DNA of 53,651 nt from Dehalococcoidia bacterium (GCA_020432045.1 JAGQHB010000064.1:1-53651); one strand, 5' to 3'; shown: positions 42,801 to 51,574, counted from the first letter of the stretch. Translations and numbers: made by a program. The notes: generated by a model from the letters alone, not told the origin.

Positions 42801-43805
42801 CGCTCAACTTCAACGCCGGGTCCCGCAACATTGCCCGGAGGCGGGCAGGGTTCGCTCGGCCCCGTCGTAAGCAGCGATGGACAGTATTTCGCAACGGCAC
42901 ATTCAGACTGCCCGGCCGCCTCCCAGCTCGGCTGTGGCGCGCGCGTCATCGTCTGGGACGCCCGGACAGGTGCTCCGGTGGGCGAAGCCGTGGCCGTACC
43001 CAATCCTGCCCCCTCCCTACGTGGGCCGGTACTGATGGCCTTCCACCCCGATCTCCCGGTCCTCGCGATTGCTGGCCCCAACAATACGGTACGGGTGGTG
43101 ACCATTGATCGCGGGGCCCTTGACGTCGGACCTTCGTTCACAGTCCCGAACGGCGTCTCACCATTCGTCACGTCGATGGCGTTCGTCCCGTCGGCCCTCG
43201 CTCCTGTGCCTACGCTTATCACGTTCGCCGGTGCCTCAATATCCGCCTGGGATGTCGCTTCGGACATTCCCACCGGCCCCGCGCTCCTCTGGGAGTACGA
43301 CTGGCGTGGAAAGTCCGATCAGATCAGGGCATTCGCCATCAGCCGGGACGGATTCATTGCCCTCGCGGTAGGATCCGGCGCGCTCGAGTACTATCGGCTC
43401 GACGATTTCGCGGTTGAATGGGCTGTTGGCGACCCCGCCTGGTCGATTCCCGGCGTGTTCCCGCTTGGCAAACCGGTCTCGTTTGCCTTCTCGTCCGATG
43501 AGCGTTTGCTCAGCCTCCGCACTGCAGATGGGTCTGTGGCCGTCTGGGATATCGTGAGCCGCCAGCGCATCGGTTCGAGCTTCGCGCCCCAGAGGTCCAC
43601 GGATGCATGGCTTCTCGGGGATAGCGCCCTCCTCGTCTCCAGCGATTCGTCCGCAATCCTCTGGAAACTCGACACGCAGCTGTGGGCCACCACCGCCTGT
43701 CTCGCGGCGGGTCGCAACCTCACCCACGCCGAATGGACAAAGTACTTTCCTGGCCGCCCCTACGAAGTGACCTGCGACCATTGGCCAGCGGATCCCCACA
43801 CCTGA
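39801..43805 (+). CDS. LuxR HTH - nSTAND ATPase - transmembrane - beta-propeller regulator
   Basis: A 1334-residue protein. Residues about 20-82 are a LuxR/GerE helix-turn-helix (LTRRELEVLAHIAAGRTNRQ, LPTAERHVHNILAKL). Residues about 105-510 are a novel STAND-type NTPase: Walker A VVGASGSGKSS near 143, Walker B VVLVLDQLEELF near 231-242, and helical regulatory parts. A basic coiled segment precedes a single hydrophobic helix at about 549-570, followed by a charged coiled coil (ARDRAQAAAVEAEAQKAV) and about 700 residues of WD40-like propeller repeats (SPDGKYLATVTTGGLVELHD and similar). With the HTH inside, the propeller would lie outside the membrane. The HTH is at the N-terminus, unlike MalT-type proteins. 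It is probably a sensor that controls the adjacent exported-protein genes. Confidence 0.87.
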   Translation: MTLERTSHDSDRTGGSGDLIHLTRRELEVLAHIAAGRTNRQIATALTISLPTAERHVHNILAKLNCSNRTEAAVVARKLIEGQGSGLAALAAVGGAVTDPSNAVEPYPGLRAFGADDGLLFFGREEAVARALGRLESHGMVTVVGASGSGKSSLVRAGLVHALRSGALPGSSEWTFLAMTPGSHPIAELAAQLSTVTGTSPVTLLHDLESDVRSLDIAVRQLAAGSDDRRVVLVLDQLEELFTMCHERQHRDRFVELLLYAATMLASRFILLVAVRADFYGECAALGGFADLLESTHMLLGPPSQDDLRAAIEMPAEVIGVSLEPGLTDRILADIGDAPGALPLLSHALRETWLRREGNTMTRAGYRAAGGTRRAIAQTADRVFQSLTPTEQDACRDLFVRLTELRDGIEDTRRRVRLPELLSADDAGSPNRELIRRLGDARLLTIEADSVEVVHEALIREWPRLRQWLDDDRDGHRIVRHLTESAQSWDRMARDSGELYRGLRLATASDWVDRHSTSLNPLEREFLTESLDAQQREQREAVTRLRRLRVLVAGLAILILVAVAGASFAVLQRDRAGSARDRAQAAAVEAEAQKAVAEAAVTEATLARLETEIPLLMKSDRSLAFVLAAEAFKLHPSIRTGALLNLVHGDDPRYLGRIWPVEPVLANYGESPDGKYLATVTTGGLVELHDLDTRSVVATARGAPGDGSALMEWADGGSLLVTAALDSATETWELIVLQVPSLVEVERLTIPSVQSTQPPSLLPGGLSLAVGINGVQHVFGLRDGSDTVLSGVPWSGSAQFDPLGRFVASQPSDAPTEVRVYDAHTYELLRTLPRTGAPGIGPAYFTAGGNLASVSSGPAGGHVDLWDPATGELLGSAPSTPVPGFAWFSTSTKLAVFPLPDGHLSLHSVPGLAPTGEPFSMLSTAYSAPYIGADDERLYSWNVSAALEYWDLTGEGLVSSYTEAPGPGEAAPAPDGTWFVKQSPDGSWSRWSLPGLALIDRSTSTPGPATLPGGGQGSLGPVVSSDGQYFATAHSDCPAASQLGCGARVIVWDARTGAPVGEAVAVPNPAPSLRGPVLMAFHPDLPVLAIAGPNNTVRVVTIDRGALDVGPSFTVPNGVSPFVTSMAFVPSALAPVPTLITFAGASISAWDVASDIPTGPALLWEYDWRGKSDQIRAFAISRDGFIALAVGSGALEYYRLDDFAVEWAVGDPAWSIPGVFPLGKPVSFAFSSDERLLSLRTADGSVAVWDIVSRQRIGSSFAPQRSTDAWLLGDSALLVSSDSSAILWKLDTQLWATTACLAAGRNLTHAEWTKYFPGRPYEVTCDHWPADPHT

Positions 43806-43876
43806 GCCCCCTCGCCCTCCCCGCTCCTCCCCGGTAGGCTACCGCTCCAGGCCCAACCCACCCGCAGGAGCACCCC

Positions 43877-44629
43877 GTGGCACTCTATGTCCGTTTTCAG
43901 CGCCCCGATGGATCAGCCGCCGCCGGCATCCTCGAAGGCGACAGCATCGCCGTTGTCCAGGAACCCTACTGGGACGAGACAGTCCCCACCGGCGAGACCG
44001 TCATGCTCGAAGGCGTGCGCCTGCTCCCGCCCGCTGAGCCACGCTCCATCGTCTGCGTCGGTCTCAACTACGCCAGCCATCTCCAGGGTCGTCCTCTGCC
44101 CGATCCCCCGACCCTCTTCTTCAAGCCCCTCGCCTCCATCTCCGGCCCCGGCGACGACATTGTCCTGCCTGCCGGCGCCGGCCGCGTCGACCCAGAGGGC
44201 GAAGTCGTCATCGTCATCGGCAAGCACGTGAAAGGCGCCACGCGCGAAGAGGCAATCGACGCCATCTTCGGCTACACCGCCGGTAACGATGTCTCCGCCC
44301 GCGAGTGGCAGAGGGCCGACGGCCAATGGTGGCGCGCCAAGGGCTCCGACACCTTCGGCATCTTCGGCCCCGCCATCGTTACGGGACTCCAATACGACCG
44401 CATTGACCTGCGGACCCGCGTCAACGGCGCCGAAGTGCAGCACGCCCGCACCGATGAGCTCATCCGTGACATCCCCGAGATCGTCCGCTACGTCAGCGCC
44501 GTCATCAGCCTCGTCCCCGGCGACATCATCTATACCGGCACCCCTGGCGAACCGCAGGCGCTGAGCTCCGGCGACATCGTCGAAGTCGAGATCTCTGGTT
44601 GCCCCGTGCTTTCCAATCGCGTCGCCTGA
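43877..44629 (+). CDS. Fumarylacetoacetate hydrolase family protein
   Basis: A 250-residue member of the FAH family, which cleaves or decarboxylates beta-diketo acids in aromatic-acid degradation. The segments VCVGLNYASHL, PDPPTLFFKPLASI, DPEGEVVIVIGKH (metal-ligand acids), GYTAGNDVSAREWQ and GDIIYTGTPGE are in normal order. GTG 43877 has CAGGAG six to seven bases upstream. It precedes the CoA-transferase gene and may belong to the same catabolic set. Confidence 0.93.
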   Translation: MALYVRFQRPDGSAAAGILEGDSIAVVQEPYWDETVPTGETVMLEGVRLLPPAEPRSIVCVGLNYASHLQGRPLPDPPTLFFKPLASISGPGDDIVLPAGAGRVDPEGEVVIVIGKHVKGATREEAIDAIFGYTAGNDVSAREWQRADGQWWRAKGSDTFGIFGPAIVTGLQYDRIDLRTRVNGAEVQHARTDELIRDIPEIVRYVSAVISLVPGDIIYTGTPGEPQALSSGDIVEVEISGCPVLSNRVA

Positions 44630-44686
44630 ATCCTCTCTCGGGCCCGGCCCTGTAGAATCCGCTCCCGAACAATGGAGGTGACATCC

Positions 44687-45871
44687 ATGCCAGCACTCGA
44701 TGGAATACGAGTCCTTGACATGACCCAGTACGAAGCTGGGACATCCTGCACCCAGATGCTCGGCTGGATGGGCGCGGACGTCGTGAAGGTCGAATCCCCC
44801 AACGGCGACCCCGGCCGCGGTGTCACCCGTGACCCATCGAAGATCTCCCAGTACTTCCTCAACTACAACAGCAACAAGCGCAGCGTCGTCCTCGACCTTC
44901 GAAAACCGGAGGGCCGCGACCTCCTGCTCCGCATGGCGCCCAACTACCACGTCTTTGTCGAAAACTACGGCCCCGGCGTCGTCGAGCGGCTCGGCATTGA
45001 CTACGACGCAATGAAGGCCGCAAATCCCTCGATCATCTACGCCCGCGTCAAGGGGTTTGGCACCTGGGGACCCTACGCGAACTACAACTCCTACGACTGG
45101 GTAGCCCAGGCCTCCGCGGGCACCTTTTCAATCACCGGCGAACCCGGCGGCCCGCCCGTAATGGTCCAGCCGTCCTTCGCGGATTCCGGTACCGGTATCC
45201 AGACCGCCTACGCCATCCTCGCCTCCTACATCCGCATGCTTCGCACCGGCGAAGGCGAGTTGATCGAAGCCTCGATGCAAGAAGCAGTCACGTTCTTCAT
45301 GAAGACCGCCGGACTCGCAGCATGGGGAGAGGCTCCGCAGGAACGCATCGGCAACCGCCGCGGCGCGCCAAGCGGCATCTACCAGTGCAAGGGCGGCGGT
45401 CCCAACGATTACGTCTTCATCTTCACCGCAACCTCGACCCAGTGGGACACCTTCTGCGCCGTCATCGGCCAGCCCGAACTCTGCGACGACGCACGCTTCG
45501 CCACTGCTGCCGCGCGTGCCCAGAACGGCCAGTTCCTCTACGACCTCACCGGCGAATGGTGCCTCCAACGTTCCAAGTACGAAGCGATGCATGAGATGGC
45601 CGGCGCTGGCGTCCCCTGTAGTGCCATCTTCGACACGCTCGACCTTTTCCAGGACCCCCACCTCGTCGAACGCCAGCTTATCCACACCATCCAACACACG
45701 ACCGCCGGACCCGTAAAGGTTTTCCGCAACCCCGTCCTCATGCCCGAATCCCAGGCGCCCCTCAAGGCCGCGCCAACCCTCGGACAGCACACGGATGAAG
45801 TCCTGGCCTCCGATCTCGGCCTTGCCAGCGCCGATCTCGATTCCCTCCGAAGCAACGGAATCATCGGTTGA
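44687..45871 (+). CDS. CaiB/BaiF CoA-transferase family protein
   Basis: A 394-residue class III CoA-transferase. It has the typical start MPALDGIRVLDMTQYEAG, LGWMGADVVKVESPNGDPGR, NSNKRSVVLDLRKPEGRDLL, and a candidate catalytic Asp in SFADSGTG (about residue 163). These enzymes move CoA between carboxylic acids such as oxalate, carnitine or bile acids; the pair is not readable here. ATG 44687 follows GGAGGTGA. It lies after the FAH gene. Confidence 0.93.
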   Translation: MPALDGIRVLDMTQYEAGTSCTQMLGWMGADVVKVESPNGDPGRGVTRDPSKISQYFLNYNSNKRSVVLDLRKPEGRDLLLRMAPNYHVFVENYGPGVVERLGIDYDAMKAANPSIIYARVKGFGTWGPYANYNSYDWVAQASAGTFSITGEPGGPPVMVQPSFADSGTGIQTAYAILASYIRMLRTGEGELIEASMQEAVTFFMKTAGLAAWGEAPQERIGNRRGAPSGIYQCKGGGPNDYVFIFTATSTQWDTFCAVIGQPELCDDARFATAAARAQNGQFLYDLTGEWCLQRSKYEAMHEMAGAGVPCSAIFDTLDLFQDPHLVERQLIHTIQHTTAGPVKVFRNPVLMPESQAPLKAAPTLGQHTDEVLASDLGLASADLDSLRSNGIIG

Positions 45872-45968
45872 GACGGGGCACTTATGTGTGAACTTCGCCT
45901 GTGAGCCGCGTTGCCCTCGCGCGTATCATGGCGGCCAGAAACTGCGTGCCCTTCACAAGGAGGAGATC

Positions 45969-46502
45969 GTGCGTACCGTTCTCACTTTGGGACTTGTAGC
46001 CGCCCTCAGCCTCGGCTCCCTCGCTGCCTGCGGCGGAGATGACGACGACTTCAGCGATATCAAAGGCTCTGCTACCGCCGCTGCCACGGCCCAGCCCACC
46101 GCGACACTTACAGCGGATTCGTCGACCGGTGGAGATACGGCCGGCTACACGAAGAGCGTCCGCGACGAATCGACAGTCCTCAAGAAGGCCCTGAAAAAGC
46201 TCAACGAGGACATGCTGGCCGCTCAGCTCAACCAGGCGGATCCTGCCGTGCCCGCCAAGCTCAAAGCCGACGTTCAGGCCGTCAACGATTCCGTCGCGAA
46301 ACTCAAAGCCATGAAGGCACCCGAGTCCCTCTCCAAGTTCTCAACCGACCTCAATGCAGCCCTCGATCAGATCAAGAAAGGGGCCGACGGGATTGCCGAG
46401 GCCGTCGATACCAACAACCAGGGCACCGGCCTGGCTGCGTTCGCCGACCTTTCCGGCGGAGAAGCCAAGCTCGATGCCGCCATAGCCACCCTCCCCGCGT
46501 AG
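45969..46502 (+). CDS. Predicted lipoprotein with helical domain
   Basis: A 177-residue lipoprotein with the lipobox LAAC (Cys21) after a short hydrophobic signal, then a Thr/Ala/Gly-rich linker (residues 30-60) and about 110 helical residues (STVLKKALKKLNEDMLAAQL, then AKLKADVQAVNDSVAKLKAMKA). The amphipathic repeats suggest a helical bundle. GTG 45969 has AAGGAGGAG upstream. The function is not recognised. Confidence 0.82.
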   Translation: MRTVLTLGLVAALSLGSLAACGGDDDDFSDIKGSATAAATAQPTATLTADSSTGGDTAGYTKSVRDESTVLKKALKKLNEDMLAAQLNQADPAVPAKLKADVQAVNDSVAKLKAMKAPESLSKFSTDLNAALDQIKKGADGIAEAVDTNNQGTGLAAFADLSGGEAKLDAAIATLPA

Positions 46503-46542
46503 CAACCGACTCCCCGGGATGTGGTTCCCATGGCCGCTATTT

Positions 46543-46559
46543 GCTGGCGGGACGCCAGC
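46543..46559. other. Small perfect hairpin between convergent genes
   Basis: GCTGGCG and CGCCAGC around GGA, in the 152-base space between the lipoprotein and acyl-CoA synthetase genes. There is no T tract; it may help end both transcripts. Confidence 0.3.
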
Positions 46560-46654
46560 GGTAGGTTGCCGTCGGCTGTTCGATTCACGCCAGGCCTTCG
46601 GGACCAGGCCATGTTCCTTGTCCCAGAAGCACGTTCCAATCGCCAGCTGGACCC

Positions 46655-48790
46655 CTACCTCACCAGACCTGCCCCTCGTGCCCACCGGTACTTCGCCCCG
46701 AGCACCTGCACAGGGATCTCCGTCGAGTACGCATACGACGGGATGCCGTGCCGGTACAGGAATTCCGACGCCTCTTCCACCTCTACATCCCCCGCGAGCG
46801 ACGCCACGATCGGCTTCTCGATGCCTTTCGCCTTCATCTCTTCAACAATTTCAACCACCAGGTTCGCGAACACCATCGGCGGCGTAATGATCGTGTGCCA
46901 GTAGCCAAGGATGATCGAGTGGATCCTCTCGTCCTCCAGGGCCAGCTGAATCGTTGCCTTGTACGTCGCTGGCGGCTCCCCACCCGTGATGTCCACCGGA
47001 TTCCCGGCGGCCCCGAACGGCGGGATGAACTTCCGGAACGCCGCGTCCAGGTCGTCGGGCATCTTCATCAGCTCCAGCCCGTTATCCACGCAGGCATCAG
47101 AAAGCAGCACGCCGGACCCGCCCGCGCCCGTAATGATCACCACGTTTTCGCCCGTTGGCGTCGGAAGTACGGGGATGCCGCGTGCGAATTCCAGCATATC
47201 GCGCAGCGTGTAAGCCCTGATCACGCCCGCCGCCCGCAGGATGTCGTCGTATACCTTGTCGTCGCCTGCCAGCGCACCGGTGTGCGAACTCGCCGCCTTC
47301 GCACCCGCGGACGTCCGCCCTGCCTTCAGCGCTATGATCGGCTTCGTCTTCGATACCCGCTTCGCTACCTCGGCAAAGCCGCGCCCATCCTTCAGGTCTT
47401 CGAAGTGCTGTGCGATCACCTGCGTGTTCTCGTCCTGCTCGAAGAACGTCAGCAGGTCGTCCTCGTCTATGTCCGACTTGTTTCCGAGCCCAACGATCGC
47501 TGACACGCCCATCCCTGCGGACCGGCTGAAGCCCACGATCGCCATCCCGATACCGCCCGACTGCGAAGAGAGCGCCACCTCCCCTCGCACGTCATACGCC
47601 GTGCAGAACGTCGCGCACAGGTTCTTATGTGTGTAGTAGAAGCCGTAGATGTTCGGGCCCATCAGCCGGATGTTGTACTTCCGCCCGATCTCCTGCAGTT
47701 CCCGCTGTCCTTCGATATTCCCCGTCTCCGCGAACCCTGACGGGATCAACACCGCGCCGGGGATCCCCTTCTCGCCGCATTCGGTCAGCGCTCCCGGCAC
47801 GAATGCTGCCGGGATGGCGAACACCGCCACGTCGATTTCGCCCGGCACGTCCTTCACCGACTTGTAGGCTTTGATCCCTTCGATCGTCTCCGCCTTCGGG
47901 TGGATCGGGTAGATCGCACCCTCGTATCCCCCGTTGATCAGGTTCCGCATCACGGAATTGCCGATCTTCCCTTCCTCCGCCGAGGCCCCGATCACCGCGA
48001 CCGCGTCCGGCTTCATGATCCGGTTCATCGCTCGGACGATCTCGTCCTTGGGCGGCCGGTTCGGCATTTCCCGCTCCGCGAAGTCCACGGCTACCCTCAC
48101 ATCCACCGCACTCGCACCATCCTCGGTCGCGAACACCGGGTTCAGGTCCATCTCAGCAATCTCCGGGAAGTCCGACACTGCCTGCCCAACGGCAGTGATG
48201 ATCGAAACCAACGCGGCCTTATCTGCTGGTGGACCGCCCCGAATGCCATCCAGCAGCTTCGCCGCCCGGATCGAACCAAGCATCTCCGCTGCATCGGCTT
48301 CCGTCACCGGTGCGAGCCGGAAGGTCACATCTTTCAGCACTTCAACGAGCACGCCGCCCATCCCGAACGCCACCAGCTTTCCGAAGCTCCCGTCCGTTAC
48401 CGCTCCGACGATCACCTCCAGCCCCGGTGCCGCCATCTGCTGGACCTGGACGCCCGAGATCTTGGCGTCCGGTACGTGACGGCGTGCCCGGTCCATGATC
48501 GACGAAAATGCCGCCGCGACCTCCTCCGCGTTCTCCAGCCCCGCTACCACGCCACCGACGTCAGTCTTGTGCACGATCTGGGGCGCCACGATCTTCAGCA
48601 CCACCGGGTACCCGAACGACGCGGCCAGCGCAACGGCCTCGTCCGCGGTTGTCGCCAGGCCGTCCTTCGGCATCGGAATGCCATACGCGTCGCAAAGCAG
48701 CCGGGCCTCGGCCGGGCTCAGGTGGGCGCGTCCGTCGGCGCGCACGCCATCGAACATCGTGCGGATCGCTTCGCGGGCTGCGGAATTCAT
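46655..48790 (-). CDS. ADP-forming acyl-CoA synthetase (acetate-CoA ligase family)
   Basis: A 711-residue NDP-forming acyl-CoA synthetase. The ATP-grasp half comes first (about 15-245: LKIVAPQIVHKTDVGGV, EMDLNPVFA), and the CoA-binding (about 255-360: DAVAVIGASAEEGKIGNSVM) and ligase-CoA parts follow, with the phospho-His candidate in SSHTGALAG. The order beta then alpha is reversed from the Pat/YfiQ type. It makes or uses acyl-CoA with ADP and Pi. ATG 48790 is used; ATG 48802 is also possible. It is divergent from the MaoC pair. Confidence 0.92.
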   Translation of the reverse strand: MNSAAREAIRTMFDGVRADGRAHLSPAEARLLCDAYGIPMPKDGLATTADEAVALAASFGYPVVLKIVAPQIVHKTDVGGVVAGLENAEEVAAAFSSIMDRARRHVPDAKISGVQVQQMAAPGLEVIVGAVTDGSFGKLVAFGMGGVLVEVLKDVTFRLAPVTEADAAEMLGSIRAAKLLDGIRGGPPADKAALVSIITAVGQAVSDFPEIAEMDLNPVFATEDGASAVDVRVAVDFAEREMPNRPPKDEIVRAMNRIMKPDAVAVIGASAEEGKIGNSVMRNLINGGYEGAIYPIHPKAETIEGIKAYKSVKDVPGEIDVAVFAIPAAFVPGALTECGEKGIPGAVLIPSGFAETGNIEGQRELQEIGRKYNIRLMGPNIYGFYYTHKNLCATFCTAYDVRGEVALSSQSGGIGMAIVGFSRSAGMGVSAIVGLGNKSDIDEDDLLTFFEQDENTQVIAQHFEDLKDGRGFAEVAKRVSKTKPIIALKAGRTSAGAKAASSHTGALAGDDKVYDDILRAAGVIRAYTLRDMLEFARGIPVLPTPTGENVVIITGAGGSGVLLSDACVDNGLELMKMPDDLDAAFRKFIPPFGAAGNPVDITGGEPPATYKATIQLALEDERIHSIILGYWHTIITPPMVFANLVVEIVEEMKAKGIEKPIVASLAGDVEVEEASEFLYRHGIPSYAYSTEIPVQVLGAKYRWARGAGLVR

Positions 48791-49029
48791 CGGGTGTTGC
48801 ATCCTTCTACTGTCAGGTGTCTGTGCCGGGTATTACACCACGGGTCGTGCGAGATTCGCCTCGTGCCGTCGCATGCGTGACACCACTGGGGCTGTACACA
48901 GTTCCGCAGCAATCAGCACTCACTGGAATGCACACGGTTCTCACCCTTCTACGGCCGCCCGCCAACGAGTGTCAATTCCGCCCCGCCGCCGATGGAGTCA
49001 GACCCTCCAACCGCGTACGCTTTGCACTA

Positions 49030-49494
49030 ATGGCAGACCACTCCCTCCTGACCGAAGAACTCCGCGCCCACATCGGCCGGGCCGCCGATGCCAGGCACGC
49101 AACCGTGACCATCGAGCAGGTCCATCGCTCCATGGGTGTCTACGGTGGCGATATCAGCCGCCCCTTTGCCGACGGCGACATTGTCCCCGGATACGTCCTC
49201 ATGGGCCTCGTATCCGATGGTGAAGGCCTTCGCGTCCCGGTCCCGCTTCCCAAGTCGCTTCTCGTCAGCAACGAATTCACGGTCGAGCGGCCTATCCGCC
49301 TCGGCGAAAAACTCGTTGCCCAGCCCCGCGTCGCCGACATCACCGAACGCCTCGGCGGACAGTTTGGCCACGGCATCTACGTACGCACCGACATGGAGTT
49401 TCACGATCCGGATGGCGTGCTCGTCGGCCGCACCTCCAGCACCCTCATGCACTACGATCCCGCCGGCGCCCGCCGCGAAGAGGCACAGCCATGA
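49030..49494 (+). CDS. MaoC-like hotdog protein, first subunit
   Basis: A 154-residue hotdog-fold protein with the N-terminal hydratase half form (SMGVYGGDISRPFADGDIVP, PLPKSLLVSNEFTVERPIRLGEKL). It ends by four-base overlap with the next gene, which encodes a second half-size hotdog. Together they resemble a two-subunit enoyl-CoA hydratase or MaoC dehydratase. ATG 49030 is used. The upstream 200 bases separate it from the divergent synthetase gene and show no other gene. Confidence 0.8.
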   Translation: MADHSLLTEELRAHIGRAADARHATVTIEQVHRSMGVYGGDISRPFADGDIVPGYVLMGLVSDGEGLRVPVPLPKSLLVSNEFTVERPIRLGEKLVAQPRVADITERLGGQFGHGIYVRTDMEFHDPDGVLVGRTSSTLMHYDPAGARREEAQP

Positions 49495-49901
49495 GCACGA
49501 CCCCCGTCCAGGAAGGTGAGGAAATCACCCCGCTCGAAATGACGCCCGACATCCAGCATGTCCGTGCCTACTTCGGCGACGGCGCCCCTCAGACGTTCTT
49601 CTTCAACGACGACGCTGCGAAGGCCCAGGGTCTTCCCGGTCGCCCCGTCCCCGGGCCCCTCAAGGTCGGCATCCTCTACGGCGCCGTGGAGAACTGGCTC
49701 GGTAACCGCGGTTACGTCCGCACCGTCCGCGCCGCACATCGTCGCCCCGATGTGCAGGGCAACCCCATTGTTGTCACGGGCACCGTTGCCCGTGTCTTCG
49801 AAGAGGACGGCAAACAGCGCGCCGACCTCGAGCTCTACATCATCAATAAGGACGGCCAGCCCTCGGTCCGCGGTTCCGCAACAGTCGAGTTCTGGGATTA
49901 A
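49491..49901 (+). CDS. MaoC family dehydratase-like protein, second subunit
   Basis: A 136-residue hotdog protein. PVPGPLKVGILYGAVENWLG, VRAAHRRPDVQGNPIVVTGTV and the C-terminal PSVRGSATVEFW are typical of the catalytic half of two-chain MaoC hydratases. The ATGA overlap with the preceding gene implies coupled translation and a heteromer. The likely substrate is an enoyl-CoA or related thioester from the neighbouring acyl-CoA pathway. Confidence 0.85.
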   Translation: MSTTPVQEGEEITPLEMTPDIQHVRAYFGDGAPQTFFFNDDAAKAQGLPGRPVPGPLKVGILYGAVENWLGNRGYVRTVRAAHRRPDVQGNPIVVTGTVARVFEEDGKQRADLELYIINKDGQPSVRGSATVEFWD

Positions 49902-49906
49902 CCACC

Positions 49907-50611
49907 GTGTCTGAAGAGCGGCTCAACGACTTCGGCCAGCCTATCGGCTACGCCGTCGAAGCCTGGGTCGCTTGTCCGCACCCGCCCGCGATCGCCCTCG
50001 AAGGCCGCTACTGCATCCTCGAACCGCTCGATCTTGAACGTCACGCCGGCCACCTCTTCGCCGCTTACTCCGCAGATGACGGCCGCATGTGGACCTACCT
50101 CCCCTACGGCCCATTCACCAACCTCGAAGACTTCGAAGCCCACATCGAACGATTCGCCGGCCGCGACGACCCGCAATTCTATGCGATTCTCGACCGCACA
50201 TCCGGCCGTGCCCTCGGAGTCGCCAGCTACCTGCGCGTCGACCCGGCAATGGGCGTCATCGAAGTTGGCCATCTCGCCTACTCCCCAGCCCTCCAGCGCA
50301 CCGCCATCGCCACTGAAGCCATGTACCTGATGATGAAGAACGCCTTCGACCTCGGCTATCGCCGCTACGAATGGAAGTGCGACTCCTTTAACCTCCCATC
50401 CCGCGCCGCCGCCGAACGACTCGGCTTCCAATACGAAGGTACGTTCCGCCAGGCCGTCGTCACCAAGGGCCGCAACCGCGACACCGCCTGGTTCTCCATC
50501 CTCGATTCCGAGTGGCCAGCTCTCCGCGAATCCTTCGAACACTGGCTCGCCCCTGGCAATTTCGATACCACCGGCAACCAGCTCACCCCACTCCGCTCGA
50601 TCACCCTGTAG
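49907..50611 (+). CDS. GNAT family N-acetyltransferase
   Basis: A 234-residue acetyltransferase (LEGRYCILEPLDLERHAGHL, a VIEVGHLAYSPALQRTAIATEAMYLMM acetyl-CoA loop near 125-150, and RYEWKCDSFNLPSRAAAERLGFQYEG). It belongs to the RimJ/RimL-like type often found in Chloroflexota and Proteobacteria. GTG 49907 begins five bases after the MaoC gene. The 3' end is repeated: the last codons form part of the 161-bp tandem repeat at 50596. Confidence 0.88.
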   Translation: MSEERLNDFGQPIGYAVEAWVACPHPPAIALEGRYCILEPLDLERHAGHLFAAYSADDGRMWTYLPYGPFTNLEDFEAHIERFAGRDDPQFYAILDRTSGRALGVASYLRVDPAMGVIEVGHLAYSPALQRTAIATEAMYLMMKNAFDLGYRRYEWKCDSFNLPSRAAAERLGFQYEGTFRQAVVTKGRNRDTAWFSILDSEWPALRESFEHWLAPGNFDTTGNQLTPLRSITL

Positions 50612-50756
50612 CCACCGCCGCCCCGCGATCTGTCCTCTGAATTGCACCCTGCAGCAGCGATTCGGTCAGCCGTCCTCCCTCGCCCCCGTCCGGGGGAGAG
50701 GGACCGTGGGTGAGGGGCGCCACAGCTCACACCGTGTCCGTGGCCACGTGCTTGGG
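50596..50756 (+). repeat. 161-bp tandem repeat, copy 1
   Basis: This unit contains the end of the acetyltransferase gene and a dispersed hairpin repeat (CCTCCCTCGCCCCCG with GGGGGAGAGGG). The next copy follows directly, offset by 161 bases, with roughly a dozen or more differences. Confidence 0.8.
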
Positions 50757-50937
50757 CTCGATCACCCTGTAGCCACCGCCGCCCCGCGATCTGTCCTCTG
50801 AATTGCATCCTGCAGCAGCGATTGGGTCAGCCGTCCTCCCTCGCCCCCGTCAGGGGGGAGAGGGACCGTGGGCGAGGGGCGTCACAGATCGCACCATGTC
50901 CGTGGCGGCGTGCCTGTTTCCGGAACACCGCCCACGC
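50757..50937 (+). repeat. 161-bp repeat, copy 2 with longer right end
   Basis: Second copy. From 50771 to 50937 it also matches 51575-51742, including the GTTTCCGGAACACCGCCCAC end, so it forms a pair of direct repeats around the gene at 51089. No gene is seen in 50612-51088 beyond these repeats. Confidence 0.8.
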
Positions 50938-51088
50938 AACACCTGCACCTGCCCAGCACGAAGGCCGCTGACCCTTCTTGCGACGCATGGCTCAAGTCGA
51001 TAACGTCGGGCCGCTGACGGTTCGCGCCCATAGCGTTCGAGATTGACTGGCGCGATCAACCTGATGCGTCGGGAACGAGCAGCGCAAC

Positions 51089-51553
51089 GTGCGTGCATAC
51101 GACCAGACAACATTTGCTGACTTCATGAACCGCGTCTGGGCTGGTCGCAACTCGTTCGAGAGCATCCTCGGCCTGCATGTGGTCGAGGTTGGTCCCGATT
51201 CCGTCCGTTCAGAACTGGCGAAGAGTGCGTTCTCGTGGGTTGCTGAGACTGGCGCGTGGGGTGGCGAAGCTCTCGATCTCGCGATGTCTTTCACGGAGAT
51301 GGCGCTTGCAGCGTACGAAGCCGAACCGGGAGAAACGGGGATGATCCGATACGCCCTGGGGTCGCGTGTGACGAGGTACTTCCGGGCCAGCGGCAGTGCC
51401 CGAGTCCATCTCACCGCACGCGTCCGCTACCGGGGTCGTGCTCGACTCGTAATCGAATCCTGGGCAGAAGACGATGCCGGCCGTGAACTCCTCCGCGCCG
51501 ATAGCGAACACCTTCTCCGGCCACAGCCTTTCCCCTTCAACGCACCGTCGTAA
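51089..51553 (+). CDS. Thioesterase-like hotdog protein
   Basis: A 154-residue protein with the hotdog-fold pattern LGLHVVEVGPDSVRSELA, WGGEALDLAMSFTEMALAAYE (helix), YFRASGSARVHLTARVRYRGRARLVIES. It is weakly like the PaaI/4HBT group. The GTG start at 51089 may be followed by a later start such as ATG 51125. It lies between two direct repeats of about 167 bases, so its region may have been duplicated or rearranged. Confidence 0.6.
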   Translation: MRAYDQTTFADFMNRVWAGRNSFESILGLHVVEVGPDSVRSELAKSAFSWVAETGAWGGEALDLAMSFTEMALAAYEAEPGETGMIRYALGSRVTRYFRASGSARVHLTARVRYRGRARLVIESWAEDDAGRELLRADSEHLLRPQPFPFNAPS

Positions 51554-51574
51554 CCCCGGGCTCCCCCACCCCGC

